Shown here: positions 55,301 to 64,000 of the stretch, piece by piece
How the letters are laid out: every line of letters begins with the position of its first letter
Numbering within the stretch: the stretch's first letter is position 1
Assembly (NCBI RefSeq): GCF_021155765.1
Contig: NC_060115.1
Coordinates: forward strand, 14,116,493 to 14,180,492
Reading direction: 5' to 3'
DNA length: 64,000 nt
Origin: Diprion similis
Taxonomy: Eukaryota; Arthropoda; Insecta; Hymenoptera; Diprionidae
Translations under genes and position numbers: made by a program
The notes under the pieces: model-generated
Told to the model about the DNA's origin: nothing
Database searches by the model: none
Seen by the model: the letters and a program-made list of their open reading frames with translations, nothing else

Positions 55301-56496
55301 CACGCACGATTCTCACTTCATTGTCTTTGAAAAATACCTCGAAACCATGACTCGTACAAACTCCTACCGAGAATAAATTTTTCCTCAACTTCGGAACAAA
55401 CAGCACGTTCTCAATTCTACCGTCTTGCCACACGCCGTCGATAAGCTTTTTGATATGAACTGTTCCTACTCCGACGATCTTACAGGATTCATTATCACCG
55501 AGACGAATTGAATCATCGCTGCTTCCGTATGCCCGATAGTCGGTTAGCCACTCGCGTCGGTATGTTAGGTGCCTCGACGCGCCGCTGTCGGTCAGCCAGA
55601 CCTCGCTTTGACTTGCCGAAAATATATCTTCCACTTGACCTCGTGCCACTCTCACTCAAGCGCTCGCGCCGTCACTTGATTTTTTATTCGATTCTGGTTT
55701 CGCGCCGTTTTCAGCTACAAACGCACAATCACGAGATTTTTCGGAGTCTCCTTTCCTGCGACGCGGATTCCTGCACCCGCGAGCGAAATGACCCTTTTCG
55801 AGACATCTATAACACTCGATGTCTTCTTTCGATCTACGCGGTTTTTCCGGCTTTTTACTGTCTCTTTTTGTAGTTTTTCGATGCCACTAATGCACTTGCT
55901 GCGTCGGTGTCTTCACTCAACCGCGCGTCTTCACGAATCAGTCTTTGCATTAGGTTTTCCACTGTTTGTTTTTCCGGGTCTACACTGTCCCAGGCTGTCT
56001 GTAGCGTACTAAATTTTGCCGTTAGACTCGCTAAGACTTTTGCCATCACTGTAGCATCCGACACATTTTCGCCGATATCTCGAAGCTGCGCCGCCATGTT
56101 TTGGATTTTTGAAACGTGTTGCACTGCTGAGTCTCCCGCGCACATTTTGTATCCGTGGAACTTTTGGAGCAAACCCAATTTGTTTGCTGCTGACTTCTGT
56201 TCATGGATAAGACTAAGTTGGTCCCACATGGCTTTTGCACTCACACACGTTAATACGCTTTGCAGTTGGTCATCTTCCATCGATGATGAAATCAGGAACA
56301 TCGCCTTAGCGTTGTCACGCACCCACAGCTTCGCCTCTGCCTCGTGTCCTTCCACGACCGCCGGCATTACTCGCGTGCCATTTACGACGTCTTGGATCTC
56401 GTTGGCCACAAATAAAGAATTTATTTGGAACTTCCAACCTTGATAATTCGATCCATCAAATTTCTTTACGCTCCGAGCTGAGATTGCTTCAGCCAT
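52338..56496 (-). pseudogene. Element R Gag-Pol polyprotein, three lesions
   Basis: Start chosen at ATG 56496 (MAEAISARSVKKFDGSNY), a usual copia Gag start; upstream codons lie outside the gene. Gag is followed by a frameshift near 55866-55870, in an A run, then the knuckle CYRCLEKGHFARGC. A TGA at 55656-55658 precedes the protease (VWLTDSGASRHLTY). The integrase has its finger (HERLGHVGQRAIRDLL... CESCQLGK) and D, D, E residues (HTDVCGPM; LRSDNGREF; PEQNGKAERDN). A TAG at 54330-54332 separates it from an acidic linker with two 18-residue repeats, RT (QFDVRSAFLYGEL; ALFVDDGLVA) and RNase H (GFSDADYAGDIETRR; STTEAEYVAAS; DIFTKALPKERF). Confidence 0.93.
54189..54296 (-). repeat. 54-bp tandem duplication in element R
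   Basis: Two adjacent 54-bp copies (54189-54242 and 54243-54296) encode DDDGEIVFSGNEKIQEEE twice in frame, between integrase and RT. Confidence 0.92.
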
Positions 56497-56639
56497 CGCA
56501 GATGCAAAAACACTTGCACACGCGGTCCGATACACCTGTTCTCACACGCGACCAAGATGGTCGTTATCACTTTCGCTTCGTGTCTCGCGATACTCCAAAA
56601 CAAGAAACTCACGCTTTTATCCAACAATTCCGCAGGTAT

Positions 56640-56661
56640 ATCGTAGCCTGGGCCCATAACC
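56640..56661 (-). other. copia-type primer site (tRNA-iMet half molecule)
   Basis: Directly after the 5' LTR the - strand reads GGTTATGGGCCCAGGC, which closely matches the region that Drosophila copia uses to pair with the internal part of initiator methionine tRNA. Confidence 0.8.
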
Positions 56662-56953
56662 TGTTGAGCCAGCCTAAGTTTAACGTGGGATAAAAGGGAC
56701 AGGAGCTCGTATGGGTAGAGATTTTCAATAAATTGTAGAGAACTCAGGACATGTATTGCGTAAGACAAAGATAACTTTCTTTTTATTTTATTTTGCACGT
56801 GGCTATCTCTAAGAGGCTCGGACAATTACTACTGCAGCGCACATTTAGTTTGCGACTGCTGCCGATCCGAACATACCCGAGCTTTGCCGACCGACATTCG
56901 GCTCTCGGCGCTTCACGCATTCACACTCTCAAGCACGAATAACATTCTCAACA
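56662..56953 (-). repeat. 5' LTR of element R
   Basis: 292 bp, nearly identical to 52071-52362; I see one difference (GAGCTCG here, GAGCTTG there). Confidence 0.95.
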
Positions 56954-57414
56954 ATATGAAACAATAATACTTGAATTCATTGGTTCAGCTCCTGCGTTAC
57001 TTTTGATGCTCAAATTTTACGTTTTCCTTCTAACCTTCTATCTTTCTAACTAATTTCTGCAAAATGAATCTAAGTTAGGTCTCTAGACGAGTGACACCTC
57101 TCAAAATATCGTGAGTCAGACGGCGTGCGCCGGTATTCTGCTGCTTGAGCCCTTCTGTGCTCCTCCTTTTATACCTGCGGGGCATCGCTTGGTCACGCTG
57201 CGATGCTGTCGCTTCTTTTGTCCGTGTGGCTTTCGTCCCTCTTCCGGTTGTCTGCTGCGTGCGTGGTGTTTTGGTGTTTTTGCCCTGTCTGGTCTCGTCG
57301 TTGCGTCGTGTTTATGGTCACCCACCTTCGGGTGTTCTGGTCCGTGTCCTTGTCCGTCGTATGTATTGATATCAGCTGTGGCCCGAGAGTTAGGCTGACG
57401 GCTGTCTCGTTACA

Positions 57415-57598
57415 ATATGTAACTAGGCAAAAAGGTATACTATAAATTAATGTAAACTAATATTCAATGAACGGCGGACGGCCGGTACTGGTATGTATAT
57501 ATCGAGACGGTATATATATATCGGAATGGTATATATGTATAACAATGAAAAGGGTACACTATAAATTATGGTATACTATGGTATACTAGTATTTACAT
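57415..57598. repeat. Satellite M, second locus
   Basis: GCAAAAAGGTATACTATAAA, GGCGGACGGCCGGTACTGG and CGGAATGGTATATATG repeat the order seen at 37366-37540. It ends where the F TIR starts. Confidence 0.8.
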
Positions 57599-57599
57599 C

Positions 57600-57925
57600 C
57601 TTTGCTGATGTTCACCTCAAATAACTTTTGAAGGAGTAGACTTATCGTAAAATGACAGGGGACCTTTTTTGTAGAACGTTCACTTTCTTACGAAAACATG
57701 TGTATGAATTTTCTGTACGACGCGTCGTTATCTAGTTATAAAAATCGCAAGGAGCAAGAACCATTTTTGCCATGTTATTCGTATGGAAATTAGAAAATCG
57801 TGATGAGGCACCTCTAAATATCATTATTCAAATCTGAAATTTTTATGCTATCTCTTATTCGTCATTTTGAACAATATTTTCAGTATACCATTAAAAAAAA
57901 ATAGTCAATTTGTTTGATACAGTCA
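57600..57925 (-). repeat. Long TIR of transposon family F (right-type end)
   Basis: The inverted copy of 22446-22784, ending GATACAGTCAAATATA. It has an extra GATGAGGCACCTCTAAATAT block shared in part with the S TIR (GATGAGACACCTCTAAATAT). No internal F sequence adjoins it. Confidence 0.75.
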
Positions 57926-58244
57926 AATATATACTATATTAGGGTGCTTCATTTCAAACGAACATTTTTTTTTTCGCTTACACATAAAAATTTTGTTCCT
58001 TCTATCGAAAAAGAAATTCCCTGAAAATTTGAGCCCTTAATCTTAATTTTAAGTGGTTCCTCTCGATCGATGTATATTTCCCACTTAAATAACATGTAAT
58101 TCATGATTTTTTTAGTTCAAATTAACAAAGCTTCGTTTGATTTCATGGTATTTCATTGCGATTAGTCAGAATTTGTAGTATATTAGTGACTCTTTGAAAG
58201 TACCCACTAACATTTTTTTGTACTTGAACCCGTCTCATATATAT
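57926..58244. other. AT-rich sequence, possible further element end
   Basis: Starts with a TA run and TTAGGGTGCTTCATTTCAAAC, which looks like another TIR start, but the other end was not found. No open frame of note. It ends with TA repeats at the LTR T border. Confidence 0.35.
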
Positions 58245-59326
58245 TGTAACGTGACCGGTGACGGATTACATTACATCCTAGTCACCGGCTGAGAACCCCC
58301 AGCGGCAGCCGCGGACTGACCACCATAGACGAGAGAGACCAACGGTAACGAGACAGACTCTATCAACAGTACTGACCGTAGACCGACAGGGGGACGACGC
58401 GATGACCAGGACCCGCAACAATAGCAGCGCGCGGAAACAAATATTTGACCGGCGAAACGTGACCAAGCAGCAGACCTGAGACAACCGAGCCGGCTTACTC
58501 AAATCATTCTCGATAAAACGACTTCAGATCTGTGGTCTCATAACCCGGCTGTTATTATAGGCGTTCTTGTGTATAGTTTCATCGAAATATTCAAATCAAT
58601 TCACGGCAATCAGATTTGAACTAAATTTCGGATCAAATTAATTTCCTTTTATTTTTGTTAATATCATCTTCATATTCATTTTTTCTTTTCCTTATATTTT
58701 GTTTTGATTTCATTATTACTAAAGATATAACTGAATAAGATCCACGTATAGAATAGAAATCCACAAAGTGGTGGAGAATAATGCTAAGGCAACTAGTCGG
58801 CATTCACCTGTAATATTAAATTATAATTCCGATATGCTTTTAGAGTATAAGTTGTATATATTTTGATTAAATTATATTATAGTCAGTTTTACAATCTTGA
58901 ATCCCTGGACTCGACTTCATTCGACGGCAAACTACTAACAAATCAATCTAGCCAGGGAAGGGCAACGGATAAAACCCGCGCCAAATTCAGGGAATAACAA
59001 AACAATTAGCAAGGGAAGAGCAACGGATAAAACCCGCGCCAAGCTGAGGTGTTAACAGAGAGGGACGAGCAACGGATGAAACCCGCGCCTAGATCAGGGA
59101 TAACACACTAACCCCTAGTTTAGGAGCAACGAGTAAAAACCGCGCTCAAGAATAGCAACGGATAAAACCCGAGCTGAGATAGATCACACATCACGCTAAC
59201 TCAATAGCCTTGTACTGTCTGACATAGTGGATGTCCTTTTTAAGATATTAATGTAAAGTAACTTGACGAATTATATTGGACAAAGACTACTCACCGGCGC
59301 ACTGTCGGCACTGCAGCTAGCTTACA
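58245..59326 (+). repeat. Solo LTR T (1,082 bp)
   Basis: The ends are TGTAACGTGACCGGTGACG and GCTAGCTTACA; ATAT flanks both sides. The start forms a short hairpin (CACCGGTCACGTTAC-like pairing with CCGGTGACGG). Five degenerate copies of GCAACGGATAAAACCCGCGC lie between 58959 and 59175. No coding capacity. Confidence 0.78.
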
Positions 59327-59336
59327 ATATATATAT

Positions 59337-59704
59337 TAGACTGTTTCAAAATAAATCGATAATTTTTTTTTTCGCTTTACACAATCTTAAACGATACTTG
59401 GACATAAAAAAATAATCCTCGCGAAAGAGGGGCCCTGTCATTAATATTTAGAGGTGTCTCATCGCACTTTTGTATTTTTTATTTCGTTAATACGTAAATA
59501 ATTAATTTTCGTAATACGTAATTAATGGATCAAACATTTTTCTTGTCCTAAAATGATAAATATATTCCAAACTTATGTATAAATACTGAATATACTAGAA
59601 AAAATGATTCTGATGATCGCAGCAACAATTATTGATCGATATATACGTCGATAAATGCAAAAAATTAAACAAAAATACAAGATTCTCCGTAAAAATGAAT
59701 TTTT
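59337..59704 (+). repeat. Left TIR of transposon S
   Basis: About 368 bp, matching 62790-63156 in inverted orientation. The match ends at CCGTAAAAATGAATTTT. The transposase stop codon is only 65 bp inside. Confidence 0.92.
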
Positions 59705-59768
59705 TATTATCGTCAATAATCTTCAATGAATACATTCATTGATACGCTGTTACGATAATCATTTTCGA

Positions 59769-62546
59769 CTACAAAAAACTTGACTTATTGCAATTGGGGT
59801 TTTTTTTTCTATGGTCTTGAACTATTTGGAACAAATATTGTTTTTGTTCCTCATTTTTCGTTAACAAATTATTATATTCCTCGACAAGGGCTACTCCACG
59901 TTCAGCTGAATCATTTACTACTTTCATTTGTGAGAAAACCCTTAAGCACGTTTGAAAGCTTTCAGTAGATTCCCATTGTTCGAGAGGCTCATCCAGGAAA
60001 TCATGGGGCAATTCACATCGTTGAAATAAGCGCCTCGACTTTTGAGTGATGAAATGACTTATGTCAATTTCAGGCAGTGTTTGACACTCGCTATCACTCA
60101 GGGCAATGCGCGTTTGATTCTTTGATGTACTCTCACGTGTCCTTAAGGCTATTAACATATTTTGTTTCACATCCATAGGAACCATTGAATCGAAAAAAGC
60201 TAATGCTGCCAGCTCTTCATTTAGATACCATAGATGCCCCTTGATTTTTTTTAGAGCTGCTGCCGAGACGTCAGGATTAATCGTTTGGAACTTGATTAAA
60301 TTTTGCATCAATTGCAAATCGTGGTTAGGAGCTTTAATCCCATCAGGGGCAGAAAACCATATGTTCACGTAGAAATTAACGATGAAAATGCATATGTGAC
60401 GCAAACTTTCAACATCGCGAGAGTTCTTCGACTTTAAAAAAAATTGATCTCTAAAAAGAAATATTTTTAAGCAATAAATGGCTTTCGCGAGCCATCTAGC
60501 ATGATGATTGGCACCAGGTTGTTTGAACTTGATATCTCGAGGTGGTTTCGAACCCAAGAAGATGCATGACAATTCTAAGAATTCTCGATAATCATTCCGA
60601 GGATGAGAGATCTATAAAGAAAAGGAGCACGAAATTGCCACGAGTTACAAAACTATATATTGTGATAATAAATCAAAATCTAGTTGAGAAAATAAATAGT
60701 AATTGTTATTACTATTATTACCTGAAATTGCTCAAAAATGAATTCTAGAATATTTTCTCTTGTCTCTCTCAGTATATCAGCCACGGTTGGATCATCCATT
60801 CCCGTCTTGTACTGAGTTTTATCAAAATTATCCCACTCTTTTTTAAAGCGCTGAAAAATTGCTACATTTGGGCCGGATGTGCCTTTCCAATATGTTTCTA
60901 CCACATTTCTGAGAATAATTCCGGCGATGTGGTGACGGCAGGCCAAGTGTAGGAATGTTTTATTCAGATGTTTTTCCAGTAAATGGCATGTTCCATTTTC
61001 ACGTCCTATAAGCAATTAGTTTATTATTGGCATATAGTGATAGAATTTTTTTAATTATTGAAATGATTTTTTGCCCTTAATGACTAAGTTGTGTCCTTTC
61101 AAATTTTAATCGATATTACGTCAATTTTTACCTGTATTTGAGCTAGTTGTGTCAAAACACAAAGCTTTTACTCGAGGCATAAGATTCCATTCGTTCAGAC
61201 ACTCGATGATTGCTTTTGAAGCGTTTATCCCTGATCCTGTATCCAGAGCAGGAACACCGAGCAATTGCTCAGTATCAAGCCCCGTAATGACAACAGGCAA
61301 TCGATCGACTTGTCCATTGCAGTCGATATTCGGTAATAGTTTTGTGTCCCAATGCAGGACTAGAAAATTCGCTGCGTGGAGATTGTTTTTCAATTGCGCA
61401 GCCATTTTTGATCTATATTCTATACGCTTTCTGTGGATGGTCAAGTGGCTGATGGAATACTCAGCTACATCATGTCCAAGGCTTTGGAGGACTGCTCCTA
61501 TGACGTGCATAGCATTTCGGCTACTCAAGCCTACTCGATCACAAGTTGCGGATATTTGATCAGTGATCACTTTCTTCCTTGGTGTGGATGATGATGGTTG
61601 ATCGAGTTCAGCTTCAAAATTTGAAATCGTTCTTTTTATTCCATGACTTTGATTTGAATCGATACTCGAGACCGATAATTGACTCAATGTTTGACTCAAT
61701 TCTGCAAAATAAAATATCCATTATGCATTCTGATATCATTGCAATCATAACTATTTATTTTATAATTTTCATCGCTTTATATTCTACTTGTATTATACTT
61801 TGTATTTTTTAGCTTGATATTTACGAGTGATCTATGATTTTTATAGAAATAAATACAAAATAAAATTGAAAAAAATCCACAGTTTATAAAAGCCCAATAT
61901 TGATCAATTTTTCGTTTCTTGGCAAAAAATAATATTATTAGTAAACATTACCTTGAGTCTCGTTATCGATGATGTCATCTTGGGATTCTCTCGTAGCTTC
62001 TCGATGATCAAAATCTTTGGGGTTATCATCATCCTGACCAGATATATTTTCGTCCGGTTTCTTCTTTTTGGATTTAATAACTGAATCATTCTCAGTTGTT
62101 GCCGATGAACTTTGCGAACGATTGCCTTGACGGCGCAAAATTCGCTCTGTGGCAAAGAGCAATCGTTGTTCGTTGCTCAATGTCTTCATTACATTATTGC
62201 TTCCGATATGAAATACGGAATCCAATTTTTGTTTGAACGATATTTCTTTTATTTGCTGCGCTCTTGAATTTTTTCGCAGACGATTCTTTTGGAGCCGATT
62301 CCAAACGTTGCGGAGTTTTTCTAATTTGAGAGTAGCGTACTGTTCTCGGCACGTTGGAATGTTTGCTTGAGTCCAAAACAATTGCACTTCTCTAATAGTG
62401 AGGACTGCACTTTTCCGAATTGTCGTTTTACCTTGGTAATGATGATGAAAAAACAATTGCAAAACTTGCCGAGTTGTCGGTAACTTGCACGTATTAATTT
62501 GTGCCGAGGGTGAACCGATCAAATATATGTTTTTTGTATTGTTCGC
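59769..62546 (-). CDS. Transposase of transposon S, four exons, 763 residues
   Basis: Exons on the - strand: 62546-61952, 61701-61132, 61005-60722 and 60611-59769. Each intron has GT at the start and AG at the end, and the protein frame runs across all joins (for example SNTG/RENGTC and FEQFQ/ISHPRN). The start is ATG 62546 (MANNTKNIYLIG); a TAA ends it at 59769. An N-terminal helical region of about 110 residues may bind DNA, followed by a charged linker. Candidate catalytic residues are D317 (LVLHWDTKLLP), D382 (CFDTTSSNTG) and E720 (NDSAERGVAL); CRHH (411-414) and ARW (near 521-523) lie between, as in hAT-type RNase H-fold transposases. I cannot assign a superfamily by eye. Confidence 0.82.
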
Positions 62547-62789
62547 CATTGTTGTCACCAATATAGCAGGACGAGACGAGTTTTTGCAGGTCGAGACGAT
62601 GAAAAATCAAGTCGTCACGTCGCGACGACAGCGCCATCGACGTTCAGCCGTACAAACCAGCCGCTCCGCCGGTAAAAAAAAATCCCTGATGTATCGGTTG
62701 CGAAAAATGCGTTTGTATATGAATAAATATATGTTTCTAAACATCGGGTGGTTGTAATAGAATTATGTTTTAAATGAAAATCATTCAGA

Positions 62790-63156
62790 AAATTCATTTT
62801 TACGGGGATTTTTTTTTTGTTTTTTTGTTTTTTGCATTTATCGATGTATATATCGATCGATAATTGTTGCTGCGATCATCAGAATCATTTTTTCTAGTAT
62901 ATTCAGTATTTATACATAAGTTTGGAATATATTTATCATTTTAGGACAAGAAAAATGTTTGATCCATTAATTACGTATTACGAAAATTAATTATTTACGT
63001 ATTAACGAAATAAAAAATACAAAAGTGCGATGAGACACCTCTAAATATTTAATGACAGGGCCCCTCTTTCGCGAGGATTATTTTTTTATGTCCAAGTATC
63101 GTTTAAGATTGTGTAAAGCGAAAAAAAAAATTATCGATTTATTTTGAAACAGTCTA
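62790..63156 (-). repeat. Right TIR of transposon S
   Basis: About 367 bp, inverted match of 59337-59704. The gene starts about 245 bp inside this TIR, so the promoter probably lies in or next to it. Confidence 0.92.
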
Positions 63157-63187
63157 ATATATATATTGTATATATATATTGTATATA
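63157..63187. repeat. (TA)n microsatellite between S and G
   Basis: Two TATATATATTG units and a TA run form the target into which S (left) and the second G copy (right) inserted. Confidence 0.85.
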
Positions 63188-64000
63188 TACCGGGACCATC
63201 TCTAGAAACTAAACAGGAACTGCGCATGCGCCAAATGATTCAATTTCATTGGTCAGAGAAATTGCCCCGCGGAGTAATTTTCGTCAGCTAACCAAGGCGA
63301 CCAACGTACACGAAATGTGACAAGGCTCTGAATATCTCGAGCGTAAAGTAGCGTATTGAGGTTATGTTGATATTTATTCCTACTTATCGTGAATTTTCTA
63401 CGAAAAGTGTCATTCAGCAATACCGTAGTTGATATTAGAAGATATTTAATCGACACAATAAAGGCGTCAATGGAGAAACAAATATCAAAAGCTACAGAAA
63501 TTGGATCAGTTATTTATTGAAAGAAGAAATCTGAAATTAAATGTGGAACGTCATCAACGAGTGGGAGTCTAGACAAACTGAGGCAGGTAAGTAAAAATAT
63601 TGTTTATTTCAAACAGATTCTTTATTTACATAAAATTACAAATAAATGGATTGTTGAAACCCAGTAGAAGGTTGCTCCAGAGTAGATTTGTTACAGTGCA
63701 GTGCTCCGGAAGCCAGTAATCAGTGCCAATGAACATGAAATATTAAAATAAAATCAGTAACAAGGAATAAAAGAAATAGTGTATCTTGAAACACAAAGCT
63801 TAGGAGTGCAAAAAGTAGCAATTCGTTTTTCTGTCGCAATTTATTGAAAATTAGTGGTATTCAAAACAATTAGAAGCTCTTGTCTGATGATAATATCTTT
63901 TAATATTTTCAGGTGGGAAACAAACATCATCGAAGCGAGACTAAAGTTGTCAGGCGTTGAAGCGTGTAAGTAAATTTCTGATACTATGATATTTGCATAT
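63188..64000. mobile_element. DNA transposon G, copy 2 (cut by the window end)
   Basis: It starts CCGGGACCATCTCTAGAAAC after TATA and is about 98-99% identical to 22787-23600; I count roughly 11 differences in 810 bp. The candidate first exon (ATGTGGAACGTCATCAACGA, near 63541) with its GTAAGT donor is kept, and here the next acceptor reads TTTTCAGGTGGG, better than in copy 1. Confidence 0.85.

Larger units (their letters stand above)
52071..56953 (-). mobile_element. Element R: Ty1/copia retrotransposon, 4,883 bp
   Basis: Two 292-bp LTRs (52071-52362 and 56662-56953; TGTTGAG...CTCAACA) differ at about one base, with a perfect ATATG duplication (52066-52070 and 56954-56958). This is a recent insertion. 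The - strand codes for one Gag-Pol frame of the copia order PR-IN-RT-RNase H, but with one frameshift and two stops. Confidence 0.95.
51449..57414 (+). repeat. Solo LTR K (about 1,078 bp) interrupted by copia element R
   Basis: The ends are TGTGACGTGTACACC (51449) and CTCGTTACA (57414), with ATAT on both sides. The first 60 bp form a long hairpin (ACCTTTTCTAGGCC / GGCCTGTAGAAAAGTG). Removing R and its 5-bp duplication joins the two halves. Its right flank is satellite M at the same place where LTR H ends (37357). Confidence 0.8.
59337..63156 (-). mobile_element. Transposon S: DNA transposon with 368-bp TIRs and intact gene
   Basis: Ends TAGACTGTTTCAAAATAAAT and inverted ATTTATTTTGAAACAGTCTA lie within AT runs; ATATATAT on both sides would fit an 8-bp duplication but the microsatellite hides it. 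The inverted repeats extend about 368 bp on each side with few differences, and the only gene between them has four exons and no lesion. This suggests recent movement. TIR-related pieces (family F) occur twice more in the window. Confidence 0.9.

Noticed and set aside
57111..57445. Open stretches of up to 95 codons on the + strand in LTR K
   Set aside because: Cysteine- and leucine-rich without ordered motifs, fully inside LTR sequence.

Overview
The window looks like eukaryotic, probably insect, repeat-rich DNA. The evidence is nested Ty3/gypsy and Ty1/copia LTR retrotransposons, a DNA transposon whose transposase gene has four exons with GT-AG introns, hAT-like and foldback MITEs, and long AT microsatellites. 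A copia element uses the tRNA-iMet half-molecule primer site known from Drosophila copia. I found no convincing host gene, rRNA, tRNA or CRISPR array. The species cannot be told from the sequence; a hymenopteran or another arthropod is a guess.

Layout. 1-3618: the 3' part of gypsy element A (+ strand) and the start of its 3' LTR. 3618-10455: gypsy element D (- strand, 412/mdg1-like), cut off inside integrase, with two macro domains between RNase H and integrase. 10456-15632: AT-rich DNA without genes, holding two foldback elements. 15633-22439: an LTR of family B with a nearly intact gypsy element C nested inside it. 22446-25462: one long TIR of transposon family F, then DNA transposon G. 25463-34902: element B (+), gag, pol and 3' LTR, with an unusual zinc-knuckle tail after integrase. 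34917-37357: solo LTR H (-). 37358-39000: TA-rich satellite M with a hAT-like MITE N. 39001-48308: gypsy element Q (-), interrupted by gypsy element P (39666-43702). 48331-51414: a 3.1-kb solo LTR J. 51449-57414: solo LTR K interrupted by copia element R. 57415-58244: satellite M, an F-type TIR and AT-rich DNA. 58245-59326: solo LTR T. 59337-63156: DNA transposon S with an apparently intact 763-residue transposase. 63157-64000: AT repeat and the start of a second G copy.

How the pieces relate. Many insertions sit in AT runs: LTRs starting TGTRACG (or ending so on the opposite strand) and ending near TTACA or TTGCA are flanked by ATAT or ATAC duplications, and transposons S and G also sit in TA runs. 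The region seems to have grown by repeated insertion into AT microsatellites, in both orientations. Coding capacity looks intact only for S (transposase) and C (gag and pol joined by a canonical -1 slippery heptamer). A, B, D, P, Q and R carry stops, frameshifts or deletions. The most notable items are the TARG1-like macro domain in element D, the intron-bearing transposase of S with 368-bp TIRs, the post-integrase zinc knuckles of B, and two elements whose paired LTRs differ by a large block.
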